From positions 1 through 32,796 of the forward strand of contig VMGX01000010.1 in the NCBI GenBank assembly GCA_007376805.1: a stretch of 32,796 nucleotides of DNA, read 5' to 3'. The notes under the pieces were generated by a model. The model saw nothing but the letters and a program-made list of their open reading frames with translations. It was not told the origin of the DNA and ran no database searches. Position 1 is the first letter of the stretch. Each line of letters opens with the position of its first letter. Source of the stretch: Parcubacteria group bacterium Athens0714_16. GTDB lineage: Bacteria; Patescibacteriota; Minisyncoccia; Phycocordibacterales; 21-14-all-36-13. The position numbers and the translations under genes are program-made. Below are positions 6,643 to 15,350 of the stretch, piece by piece.

Positions 6643-8415
6643 TTACTCAACAAATATATTCCATACTTTTTGTGTATTTATATACCAATTATTAACATCT
6701 AAAAATCTTTCAGCGGGAGTTGTCACTACGCCCAGTTCAAAACCTTTTAGATTTTTTGGTACTGTATAAACAAAATCAGGAGAGTATAGAAAAATTGCCG
6801 GTGTGTCTTTTTTTACTTCTCCTATAAACTCCACATATTTTTTATATTTTTCTTTTTCGTCTGACATTTTTCTTATTTCTTCCAAAATCTTATCTGTTTT
6901 TATATTTGTGTAAGATGCAATATTTAATCCGGGGTCATTTCTTTGGGATGAATGCCAAAAAGCAAATAAGTCCATATCTCTACCAACAATTTCACCAAAC
7001 AAAAGCGCATCATATTTTCTTGGCCTTATTATGTCTTGATTCAAGTTGGTTGTTTCAAAAAATTGAAGATTAACCTTCACACCTATTTTTGCCCACATTC
7101 CTTGTATTAACTGTGCAGTTTTTTTAAGTTCTGGAATATTTGATGTTGTGAGTGTAAATTCTAAATTTTCAATTTTTTTACCAAATTTTTTTGTTCTAAT
7201 GTTTGTATCTTTATTTAATTTCCATCCATTTTTTTCTAAAATATCGATTGCTGCATTGGCTCTGGATTTTGCGTCTGTAAAAGATTTACTTCTGACAGAT
7301 TCTGTTGTTTTCAATTTTATTGAACCTGGTGGTATTGGTGTTTCAGCAACTTCTCCGTAGTTGTTTAAAACTTCTTTAACGACATACTCTTTATCGGTTG
7401 CCATATCTAATGCCTGGCGTATTTCTTTGTGTGTAAATATTTGTGCTTGATTTTGATTTAAAAATACTGCGAATACTCGTGGCAGTGGATATCTTTCAAC
7501 GCGTTCGCCGTCTCGTCTCAATTCTTCTGCTATTAAAGAAGAAATTGTGTTCATTGAAGTTATAGAACCTTTTCCGTATGCTTTGTTTAATTCTTCTTCA
7601 TTTGAATAAAATTTGGTTTCTATTTCTGAAATAAATGGTTTGTTTAGAGAATAATCAGCAAATGGTTCTAAGGTGTAATATTCTGAAACTCCAGCCGAAT
7701 CACTTTCGATGCTTTTTATTTTATAAGGTCCAGAACCAATTGGTTCTATATTGAATCTACTAAAAATAAATTGTTCCGAATCAATCTTACCCCATATATG
7801 TTTTGGAAGTATTCCGAGCGTTGTATTTTCAAGGAATGGGGAATATGGTTGTTTGAGAGTAAAACGGACTTCTTTTTCTCCAATTTTTTCTGTTTGCACA
7901 CCGTCCCAGGCTGCACGCTTTGGACTTTTGATTACACTGTCTTGACTTTTTTGTATTGTAAATAAAATATCGTCAGCCGTTACCGGTTCACCGTCGTGGA
8001 ATGTTGCGCTATCTTTAATTTTAAATGTATATGTAAGACCGTCTCCAGAAATTTCATAACTTTCTGCTAGGTCTTTAATAATTCTTCCGTCCGGTGTTGC
8101 CTTCATTAGTCCTGAATACACCAAAATTGATAAGTCACGATCTGCATCTGAAATTGCTAAAACAGGATTTATAAAACGTGGGAAGCCGATAACTCCTTCA
8201 ACTATTTTCCCACCTTCAACTGGAATTTCTGTAGAAATGTAATCATTTATTTTCCAAAGCATTGAAATTGTGCTCACAATAAGGAAAAAACAGAGAAACA
8301 AAAAAGTTATTCTTTCTAGAAAAGAGAAAGAATGGAAAGTTTTGTCGAGTTTTTCAATTAATGGGATATCAAATCTTTTTCTAAAGTCTATTTTAGACAT
8401 ATTAAATTTAAACAA
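6643..8415 (-). CDS. Oligopeptide-type ABC transporter substrate-binding protein, membrane anchored
   Basis: A 590-residue SBP_bac_5 family protein. One transmembrane helix (about residues 32-54, ITFLFLCFFLIVSTISMLW) near the N-terminus replaces a cleavable signal or lipobox. The conserved block DLAESYEISGDGLTYTFKIK and then FHDGEPVTADDILFT matches family 5 binding proteins, and the C-terminal part keeps the FETTNLNQDI... WHSSQRNDPGLNIASYTN region. It would capture peptides outside the membrane for uptake. No permease or ATPase gene is adjacent, so the partner lies elsewhere or the protein has another role. secG follows 78 bp upstream on the same strand; the shared orientation suggests joint transcription. 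Confidence 0.85.
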   Translation of the reverse strand: MFKFNMSKIDFRKRFDIPLIEKLDKTFHSFSFLERITFLFLCFFLIVSTISMLWKINDYISTEIPVEGGKIVEGVIGFPRFINPVLAISDADRDLSILVYSGLMKATPDGRIIKDLAESYEISGDGLTYTFKIKDSATFHDGEPVTADDILFTIQKSQDSVIKSPKRAAWDGVQTEKIGEKEVRFTLKQPYSPFLENTTLGILPKHIWGKIDSEQFIFSRFNIEPIGSGPYKIKSIESDSAGVSEYYTLEPFADYSLNKPFISEIETKFYSNEEELNKAYGKGSITSMNTISSLIAEELRRDGERVERYPLPRVFAVFLNQNQAQIFTHKEIRQALDMATDKEYVVKEVLNNYGEVAETPIPPGSIKLKTTESVRSKSFTDAKSRANAAIDILEKNGWKLNKDTNIRTKKFGKKIENLEFTLTTSNIPELKKTAQLIQGMWAKIGVKVNLQFFETTNLNQDIIRPRKYDALLFGEIVGRDMDLFAFWHSSQRNDPGLNIASYTNIKTDKILEEIRKMSDEKEKYKKYVEFIGEVKKDTPAIFLYSPDFVYTVPKNLKGFELGVVTTPAERFLDVNNWYINTQKVWNIFVE

Positions 8416-8493
8416 TAAATGGAGTTTTTATTACAACAAAATATATTAGTTATAGGTATATTGTATGTTTGTTTTAGGTAAACAATTTAAAAC

Positions 8494-8727
8494 TTACAAA
8501 ATTAGTGAAAGAAATGCGGTCAATAGAAATAGAGCACCGAGAATTATTGTTCCGTTGAAAAGAATTTTTTCCAAACCTCTTCGTGTGTGTTGAATTCCTC
8601 CGGCATCATTTCCACCACCAAAAACAGCGCCCAAGCTGGCGTCTGATTGTTGCATCAATATTCCGATAATTAACAGAATAGAAAGCACCATTTGTATATA
8701 AGGTAATACATTAACTAAGGATTCCAT
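8494..8727 (-). CDS. secG: Preprotein translocase subunit SecG
   Basis: 77 residues with two hydrophobic helices (IQMVLSILLIIGILMQQSD and IILGALFLLTAFLSLIL). The conserved loop GAVFGGGNDAGG plus RRGLEKILF between them is typical of SecG. It stimulates protein export as part of the SecYEG channel. Start ATG at 8727. It is divergent from groES. Confidence 0.9.
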   Translation of the reverse strand: MESLVNVLPYIQMVLSILLIIGILMQQSDASLGAVFGGGNDAGGIQHTRRGLEKILFNGTIILGALFLLTAFLSLIL

Positions 8728-8809
8728 TTGCCTATTATAGTATCACATTGGTCATTTTGAGGCAACACTTGGTGATAAATTTTATAATGAATTAGAACAC
8801 GAATTTTAT

Positions 8810-8838
8810 TTGACATCATCAAAAAGAATAAATATAAT
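8810..8838 (+). promoter_or_regulatory. Consensus sigma-70 promoter of groES-groEL
   Basis: TTGACA (8810-8815), 17-bp spacer, TATAAT (8833-8838): both hexamers perfect. A start near 8845 gives a ~27-nt leader before ATG 8872. No CIRCE operator (TTAGCACTC inverted repeat) is visible nearby, so HrcA control is not supported. Confidence 0.85.
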
Positions 8839-8871
8839 GTTGTATCTATAAACAAAAAAGGTCTTAATTAA

Positions 8872-10935
<2,064 letters not shown>

Positions 10936-10981
10936 CCATAATATATTTTAGTTAATTTAAATCCTACAGTGAACGAAAAAA

Positions 10982-11015
10982 CAAAGGCTTCGCCTTTGCA
11001 AAGGCGAAGCCTTTG
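10982..11015. repeat. Perfect 34-bp palindrome downstream of groEL
   Basis: CAAAGGCTTCGCCTTTG is followed directly by its reverse complement. Each half is itself a hairpin (AAAGGC/GCCTTT), so it can form one long or two short stems. Confidence 0.85.
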
Positions 11016-11024
11016 GAAGAGCGA

Positions 11025-11062
11025 AAAAACAAGCTCAATTTTATAAAATTGAGCTTGTTTTA
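11025..11062 (+). terminator. groESL terminator
   Basis: A perfect 30-bp palindrome (11029-11058, arms ACAAGCTCAATTTTA) is flanked by A-run and TTTT, giving an intrinsic terminator that works on either strand. It ends the groES-groEL transcript. Confidence 0.8.
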
Positions 11063-11075
11063 ATAAATATTACGG

Positions 11076-11104
11076 ATGAAAAAGCACTCCCAGAGCTTTT
11101 TCAT
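11076..11104. repeat. Hairpin with CTCCCAG apex upstream of lemA
   Basis: ATGAAAAAGC and GCTTTTTCAT pair around A-CTCCCAG-A. The apex is the reverse complement of the CTGGGAG apex of the groEL and nrdJ hairpins. Confidence 0.7.
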
Positions 11105-11109
11105 TTATG

Positions 11110-11129
11110 TTATAATGTTTACATTATAA
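11110..11129 (+). promoter_or_regulatory. Palindromic -10 region of lemA
   Basis: TTATAATGT and ACATTATAA are inverted around TT. TATAAT (11111-11116) is a good -10 hexamer placed ~30 bp before the lemA ATG; a -35 is not clear. The palindrome could be an operator overlapping the promoter. Confidence 0.45.
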
Positions 11130-11146
11130 AATAATTTATTTTTATT

Positions 11147-11731
11147 ATGGAAGAAAAAACATTTGTGCAAAAAAATTTGTGGTGGATTATATTGATAGTT
11201 GTAGTTGTTTTAATAATTAGTTGGGGAATTTCAAAATACAACTCATTCGTTGTAGTTAATGAAGGAATTACTTCACAATGGTCTCAAGTTGAGAATCAAT
11301 ATCAAAGAAGGTTTGATTTGATTCCTAACATAGTTAATACGGTAAAAGGTGTTGCTGGACAGGAACAAAAAGTTTTTGGAGATATTGCTGATGCACGAAC
11401 AAAGTATAGTGGTGCGACAACGGTTGATGAAAAAGCAAAAGCCGCTAGCCAAGTTGAATCATCTCTTGGAAGATTGTTGGTAATAGCTGAAAATTATCCA
11501 GTTTTACAATCATCACAGGCATACAGAGATTTAATCATTTCACTTGAAGGAACGGAAAATAGAATTTCAGTAGAAAGAATGAAATATAATGAAATGGTTA
11601 AAGCTTTAAACGCTGGAGTAAAAGTATTCCCTTCATCTATTATAGCTGGAATTTTTGGTGTAGCAGAAAGAGCTTACTTTGAAGTTCCAAAAGAAAATCA
11701 AGTAGTTCCGACCGTTGATTTCACAGAATAA
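11147..11731 (+). CDS. lemA: LemA family protein
   Basis: 194 residues. One N-terminal transmembrane helix (WWIILIVVVVLIISWGI) is followed by the family signature: YNSFVVVNEGITSQWSQVENQYQRR, then RFDLIPNIVNTVKGVAGQE and LIISLEGTENRISVERMKYNE. The ending FEVPKENQVVPTVDF is normal. It is a membrane-anchored helical-bundle protein of uncertain function, often encoded next to TPM-domain proteins, as here (4 bp gap). Confidence 0.95.
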   Translation: MEEKTFVQKNLWWIILIVVVVLIISWGISKYNSFVVVNEGITSQWSQVENQYQRRFDLIPNIVNTVKGVAGQEQKVFGDIADARTKYSGATTVDEKAKAASQVESSLGRLLVIAENYPVLQSSQAYRDLIISLEGTENRISVERMKYNEMVKALNAGVKVFPSSIIAGIFGVAERAYFEVPKENQVVPTVDFTE

Positions 11732-11735
11732 ATAA

Positions 11736-12547
11736 ATGAGAGTTAAAGTTTTATTATTAACTACGTTGTTATTATTTTTACCTTCTTTGGTGCTTGCTTT
11801 TGCTGTGCCCGAAAAACCATCAAGTTTTGTTTCTGATTATGCTGAAATATTGAAGCCAGAAGAAAAATTGGTTTTGGAAAGTAAACTTTCAGAATTCGAA
11901 AAACAAACCACGAATGAAATAGCCGTTGTGACCATAAAGTCATTGGACGGAAATACAATAGAAAATATTGCACAAGAAATTTTTACTCAGTGGGGGATAG
12001 GAAAAAAAGATAAAAATAACGGAGTCCTTCTTTTAATTTCTCTTGAAGATAGACAGACGCGCATACAAACAGGTTATGGGGTTGAACCTTATTTAACAGA
12101 TATCGGAACATCTTATATTCAAAGTGATGTTATTGCCGGGGAATTTAAATTTGGGGCTTATTTTAGTGGTATAAATAGAGCAGTAGACAAAATGATAGAA
12201 GCTCTCGGCGGTCAACAAATAGTCCCAGAAGGATATTCTCAAAATTCTAACAAGCCCAAATTTAGTTTTAATTTCATTATTTTTATCTTGTTTGCATTTC
12301 AGTGGGTTATAGCAATTCTCGCAAGATCTAAATCATGGTGGGCGGGTGGAATTTTTGGTGGAGTTGTTGGTTTGGCAATTGCAGTCTTTTTTATTGGTTT
12401 CTCTTTGATTACTATATTTGTGGCGGAGTTCCTCCTTGGTTTTTGGGTGGAGGGGGATTTGGTGGAGGAAGCGGAAGTGGTGGCGGTAGCTTCGGCGGTT
12501 TTGGCGGTGGAATGTCTGGGGGTGGCGGGTCTAGTGGAAGATGGTGA
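11736..12547 (+). CDS. TPM-domain (YgcG-like) membrane protein, frameshifted near the C-terminus
   Basis: A signal peptide (MRVKVLLLTTLLLFLPSLVLAFA) precedes a TPM domain (VSDYAEILKPEEKLVLESKL; NEIAVVTIKSLDG; NGVLLLISLEDRQTRIQTGYG) and transmembrane helices. In the starting frame the tail is meaningless (VEGDLVEEAEVV...) and runs to 12560. A -1 frame, open to 12547, encodes the family's Gly-rich ending (PPWFLGGGGFGGGSGSGGG... GGSSGRW). The switch most likely lies between ~12380 and 12425; a T6 run at 12387-12392 is the best slippage site. The cause may be a one-base sequencing or assembly deletion, a real frameshift, or programmed slippage. LemA is the upstream partner. Confidence 0.8.
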
Positions 12548-12612
12548 GTTCGGTTTCTAGTTTCTAGGTTCTAGTTAAAATAAAAACTAAAAATCACAAA
12601 ATTATAAAATCA

Positions 12613-13119
12613 TTATTCAATTTTTTTTCTTATATTTTCTAATTTTTCAAGTAGTGTTCCAACCTCAATTACAAATTCTTCCATAAATAAAGCAAAATGA
12701 TGTTTATGTACTTGTCTAATTTTCTTTACCTCATCTGATAAGTCTTCAAAATTGAATTTACCGTGTGTGGCGTAGTTTGTTCTTGTTTCTTTTATACAAT
12801 TACCAAAAGTTGTGTTTCCTATCTTTTTATTTAATATTTCTTCTATCGGCAACAAAAGTTTATTTAAATTCATGGGTTTTAATAATCTATAACACAAACC
12901 GTACATTTTTTGTCCTTTTGGTTCTGAACGATCTTTGTTTAAAAACATTGTAGAAATCAAATGCAAACCAGCAAATCTATTATATTCACCCGGAATATTA
13001 TTTCCATAACCAAAATTTTCCATATATTCTGGAAAATTACTCCCGTACATAAACATTTCACAATGAAATATTACTCTATCTAATTTTTCTTTATCAATGT
13101 CTTTATATTTTTTATTCAT
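12613..13119 (-). CDS. Unknown protein with a HEPN-like R-x5-H motif
   Basis: 168 residues starting MNKKYKDIDKEKLDRVIFHC. Not a family I recognise with certainty. It looks all-helical. KETRTNYATHGKFNFEDLS contains R-x5-H (RTNYATH), compatible with the HEPN ribonuclease motif R-x4-6-H, and is followed by two helices (EVKKIRQVHKHHFALFMEEF). If correct, it would be an RNase or toxin-like or RNA-binding protein; no antitoxin-type partner is adjacent. A longer frame to 13191 would run into tRNA-Ser and is rejected. Confidence 0.55.
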   Translation of the reverse strand: MNKKYKDIDKEKLDRVIFHCEMFMYGSNFPEYMENFGYGNNIPGEYNRFAGLHLISTMFLNKDRSEPKGQKMYGLCYRLLKPMNLNKLLLPIEEILNKKIGNTTFGNCIKETRTNYATHGKFNFEDLSDEVKKIRQVHKHHFALFMEEFVIEVGTLLEKLENIRKKIE

Positions 13120-13126
13120 AAATTTG

Positions 13127-13213
13127 CGGAGGGTGAGGGATTTGAACCCTCGATGCCCTTTCAGACATACATCCTTTCCAGGGATGCGCACTAGACCACT
13201 ATGCGAACCCTCC
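13127..13213 (-). tRNA. tRNA-Ser (anticodon GGA)
   Basis: Acceptor stem GGAGGGT/ACCCTCC, anticodon loop CTGGAAA on a CATCC/GGATG stem, a long class II variable arm, T-loop TTCAAAT. The discriminator is G; CCA is not encoded. Confidence 0.95.
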
Positions 13214-13299
13214 GTAAAAAGATAATAACAAAAAATAGTTTGTATTCATATACATAACAAAAATTTGCAGGAGTATTTAAATGCTATAATAAAATCATA

Positions 13300-13518
13300 A
13301 TGGACAAATGGGGAATTCTTCACAAAACGTTGGGGTTTATTTTTATTACCATTGGGTTGGTTTTTTATATGACGCCAGTCCCTGGGACAACACTTTTAAT
13401 TGTTTTGGGCTTTGTTTGGTTAATCGGGGAGAAAAAAACCTTATATTTTTTGAAAAAGATTTTAAGCAAAAAAACATTCAAGTTTTTGAAAATAAAACGT
13501 GTTATTGAAAAAATATAG
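13300..13518 (+). CDS. Small PGPGW-like transmembrane protein
   Basis: 72 residues: GFIFITIGLVFYMTPVPGTT, then LLIVLGFVWLIGEKKTLYFL. A first helix ends in a PVPGTT turn and a second helix follows, resembling the PGPGW putative transmembrane family, then a basic C-terminal tail. Function unknown; located in the cytoplasmic membrane. It is preceded by tRNA-Ser on the opposite strand and followed by a DnaA-box-like site. Confidence 0.6.
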   Translation: MDKWGILHKTLGFIFITIGLVFYMTPVPGTTLLIVLGFVWLIGEKKTLYFLKKILSKKTFKFLKIKRVIEKI

Positions 13519-13527
13519 TTATCCACA
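13519..13527 (+). promoter_or_regulatory. DnaA-box match
   Basis: TTATCCACA, a perfect strong-class DnaA box, lies just upstream of the 13533 promoter. A second copy is at 15128 upstream of nrdJ. Confidence 0.45.
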
Positions 13528-13532
13528 GTGAT

Positions 13533-13561
13533 TTGACAAAATAGACCTTTCCGTATATTAT
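13533..13561 (+). promoter_or_regulatory. Strong sigma-70 promoter of the tRNA-His leader
   Basis: TTGACA (13533-13538), 17-bp spacer, TATTAT (13556-13561). The predicted start near 13568 gives a very short leader before the ATG at 13575. Confidence 0.8.
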
Positions 13562-13574
13562 ATATTTACACAAC

Positions 13575-13622
13575 ATGAATAAATTCGGTAGAAAATTTAA
13601 TCATCACGCAGGAAACCTTTAA
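13575..13622 (+). CDS. Possible 15-residue leader peptide with two His codons
   Basis: MNKFGRKFNHHAGNL, starting ~7 nt after the predicted transcription start, so nearly leaderless, with no ribosome site. The tandem CAT CAC codons (13602-13607) sit directly before the first stem of the downstream attenuator-like structure, and tRNA-His is 220 bp downstream. Real translation is not proven; the call rests on position and composition. Confidence 0.4.
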   Translation: MNKFGRKFNHHAGNL

Positions 13623-13707
13623 AAGGGGTCCCTTTGCGTATCAATTAAATTTTTAATTAAGCCCAAAACAGACCTCTTTTAAGGGGTTTTTTGTTTTGGG
13701 ATTTTTT
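13606..13707 (+). promoter_or_regulatory. Attenuator-like leader: alternative stems ending in an intrinsic terminator
   Basis: Stem 1: ACGCA (13606-13610) with TGCGT, enclosing ACCTTT and AAAAGGGGT (13621-13629). Terminator: CCCAAAACA (13662-13670) with TGTTTTGGG (13692-13700), inner ACCTCT with AGGGGT, then a T-run at 13702-13707. AAAAGGGGT of stem 1 can instead pair with ACCTCTTTT (13672-13680) of the terminator over nine positions with one G-U, giving mutually exclusive folds. Confidence 0.5.
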
Positions 13708-13728
13708 GTTATTTGAAAGGAGGTTTTT

Positions 13729-13854
13729 ATGGGAACGAAGAACTTCCATCGTTCTTTTGGGGGGACAGGACCACATATAATTGGTAATGTTTCTCAAATT
13801 GTTGTGATAGTGGGTGTATACAAAAAATATACCCACTTTATATGGTCATCGTAG
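13729..13854 (+). CDS. Possible 41-residue protein before tRNA-His
   Basis: A strong ribosome site GAAAGGAGG lies 6 bp before ATG 13729. The peptide begins MGTKNFHRSFGGTGPHIIGN and has a hydrophobic middle (VSQIVVIVGVY). It is unrecognised. The stop (13852-13854) falls inside tRNA-His, and a hairpin (AGTGGGT... with ACCCACT, near 13809-13837) lies in its last third, so the end may be non-coding. The strong ribosome site is the main support. Confidence 0.4.
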   Translation: MGTKNFHRSFGGTGPHIIGNVSQIVVIVGVYKKYTHFIWSS

Positions 13855-13920
13855 CTCAATTGGTAGAGCGCTCGTTTGTGGAACGAGTGGTTGCGGATTC
13901 GAATTCCGTCGATGACCCCA
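13844..13920 (+). tRNA. tRNA-His (anticodon GTG), CCA encoded
   Basis: An 8-bp acceptor GGTCATCG/CGATGACC includes the extra G-1 pairing with C73, diagnostic for tRNA-His. The anticodon loop is TTGTGGA on CTCGT/ACGAG. CCA (13918-13920) is encoded, unlike the other tRNAs whose ends are visible here. Confidence 0.97.
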
Positions 13921-13931
13921 AAAAATAATAG

Positions 13932-13963
13932 ATGAAATGCAAAACATTTCATAAAAATTTTTT
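13932..13963 (+). terminator. Possible terminator after tRNA-His
   Basis: ATGAAATG and CATTTCAT pair around CAAAA; five A then six T follow. The A-run before the T-run makes it a weak candidate. Confidence 0.4.
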
Positions 13964-14157
13964 GAAATAATTTTTGTATGAGTTACAAAAATAAAAAAAG
14001 AAAAAAAATTAGAACGTCAAAGATACGACGTAGTTTTGCTTGCCTCGTGTGCAGAGCATATTTCACTTGGGTGTTTTTTCTAAAAAAGTTCTTTAAAAAG
14101 TTTAGTAAAAAAATAGAAAAGTTCTTTGAAATAAAAAATAAAAGAAAGGAGGAAAAA

Positions 14158-14946
14158 ATGTTTAACATCGAAAAAGTTATTGTGGTGTTAAAAAAATATG
14201 ACAAGATGTTTAACAACCCCGACATTATTAATATAGAAAAAAATATTACTAATGAATTACAAAAAGTTGGGTTTTTAAGATTGTGTGTTTTTGTTTGTCC
14301 AAAATTTAATCCAAGAGCATTATTTTCTTCATCACCAGAAAATTATATGCCGATTGAAGTAAACAGGTCAGGTTTGTTTGAACCGAGAGTTGCAAAAATT
14401 TTGTCACTAAAAAAAGATTTAATGAAAGTTGGACTGCCGACAGAAATTAATTTAATAATTGGTGACAATGATGCAGAAGAATATATTTTCCCATTTATAA
14501 AATCTTTTTCATTTAACAAATCTCTCTATAAAGAAAGACAACTTCAATATAAAAGAGCATTTGAAGAAATGTATGAAGATTTGTTTGGTGGTAAAGAAAG
14601 GTGTTTTATATGGTCTTTTGCAGATTTGGATGTATTTTCAGATAAAATTAATCCAGAGATTTCAGAAGAAGCTTTAAAAAAAGAAATAAAATTTTTTGAG
14701 CGACTTTTTTCTTCCGAGGGACCATATGAAGACACATTAAAGTTTTCAAAAGAGGAACTAATTGAAATGGTTTCTTTAAAATATAAACTTTACGGTGCAC
14801 AAGGAAAATTTCTCGAAGAGCTGGGAGGAATATTATTACAAACGGAAGGTCCCGGTGTGTGGTTAGAAAGAACTGAGATGTTAAAATGCACAGGTGCATT
14901 TTCCATTCCAGTGATTTACCCCTGGATTAGGGCAGAAGAGAGATAA
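14158..14946 (+). CDS. Unknown 262-residue protein, strong ribosome site
   Basis: AGAAAGGAGGAAAAAATG makes 14158 the start; the frame is open back to 13978 but those codons are a Lys-rich run without meaning. The protein begins MFNIEKVIVVLKKYDKMF and contains VGFLRLCVFVCPKFNP, PTEINLIIGDNDAEEYIFPF, RCFIWSFADLDVF and the ending GAFSIPVIYPWIRAEER. It looks like a soluble alpha/beta protein with a possible nucleotide- or cofactor-binding strand-loop (NLIIGDNDAE). I do not recognise the family. It is monocistronic, with its own terminator right after, and is probably well translated. Confidence 0.75.
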   Translation: MFNIEKVIVVLKKYDKMFNNPDIINIEKNITNELQKVGFLRLCVFVCPKFNPRALFSSSPENYMPIEVNRSGLFEPRVAKILSLKKDLMKVGLPTEINLIIGDNDAEEYIFPFIKSFSFNKSLYKERQLQYKRAFEEMYEDLFGGKERCFIWSFADLDVFSDKINPEISEEALKKEIKFFERLFSSEGPYEDTLKFSKEELIEMVSLKYKLYGAQGKFLEELGGILLQTEGPGVWLERTEMLKCTGAFSIPVIYPWIRAEER

Positions 14947-14963
14947 AAAAGGTCAAACAACCG

Positions 14964-14997
14964 AAAAAACGGCAAATTTAATTTTTTGCCGTTTTTT
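14964..14997 (+). terminator. Intrinsic terminator
   Basis: AAAAAACGGCAAA pairs with TTTGCCGTTTTTT and ends in a T-run, 17 bp after the stop of the unknown gene. The sequence is symmetric, so it would work from both sides. Confidence 0.85.
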
Positions 14998-15127
14998 ATT
15001 TTTTAGACAGTTCTATTTTTTTGATAAAATTTCCCATTTTTAGCGCCCAACCTTCAACGTCTTTCAAATTTTTTTATTTCTCATTTTACAAACTTCAAAA
15101 TCTATTTTCAGGTGGTGATTTTTTGCG

Positions 15128-15136
15128 TTATCCACA
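15128..15136 (+). promoter_or_regulatory. DnaA-box match upstream of nrdJ
   Basis: Perfect TTATCCACA, 215 bp before the ribonucleotide reductase ATG. DnaA boxes control nrdAB in E. coli, so a regulatory role is plausible but unproven here. Confidence 0.45.
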
Positions 15137-15155
15137 GGGTATTAGTAAAATTTTT

Positions 15156-15172
15156 GATGTAAAATTTACATC
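15156..15172. promoter_or_regulatory. 17-bp palindrome, candidate operator
   Basis: GATGTAAAATTTACATC: 8-bp arms around one central A, in the nrdJ upstream region. It does not match the NrdR-box consensus. Confidence 0.35.
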
Positions 15173-15350
15173 CAGGTAAAAAACTATCAAATCTTATAAA
15201 AATATGTTCAAAAACGAAGAAAAACTAGAAAAAAATATCAAAAAATGAAAAATTTTGACGTTTCTGTAAAAAAAGTTTTGTAAAAAGATAAATTAATTAT
15301 TTGTTTCAAAAAGATTTAAAAATTTATTAGAAAAATACTGTAAAAAAAAT

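Larger units (their letters stand above)
14998..15350. other. 353-bp gene-free AT-rich region upstream of nrdJ
   Basis: No ORF with coding character on either strand. It holds a perfect DnaA box (15128-15136), a 17-bp palindrome (15156-15172) and long A/T runs. No cobalamin riboswitch B12-box (GCCACTG) is visible although the downstream enzyme class uses adenosylcobalamin. Confidence 0.6.

Noticed and set aside
12554-12574. Three near-tandem copies of a TTCTAG-containing heptamer after the TPM gene
   Set aside because: Too short and imperfect to support a function.
13120-13191. Upstream start for the HEPN-like protein
   Set aside because: It would read through the tRNA-Ser gene; the ATG at 13119 is just outside it.
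13214-13300. Copy of the tRNA-Ser 3' flank (AAATTTGC) upstream of the tRNA
   Set aside because: Only 8 bp match in AT-rich sequence; unlike the 17-20-bp echoes at the other tRNAs.
13978-14157. 60-codon N-terminal extension of the unknown gene
   Set aside because: An excellent ribosome site sits right before ATG 14158, and the upstream codons translate to a Lys/Phe-rich run without protein character.
13519-15136. Chromosomal replication origin based on two DnaA boxes
   Set aside because: The boxes are 1.6 kb apart, there is no cluster, no dnaA/dnaN and a normal gene (14158) lies between them.
14998-15350. Cobalamin riboswitch upstream of the B12-dependent reductase
   Set aside because: No B12-box, no GC-rich stems; the region is AT-rich and nearly unstructured.
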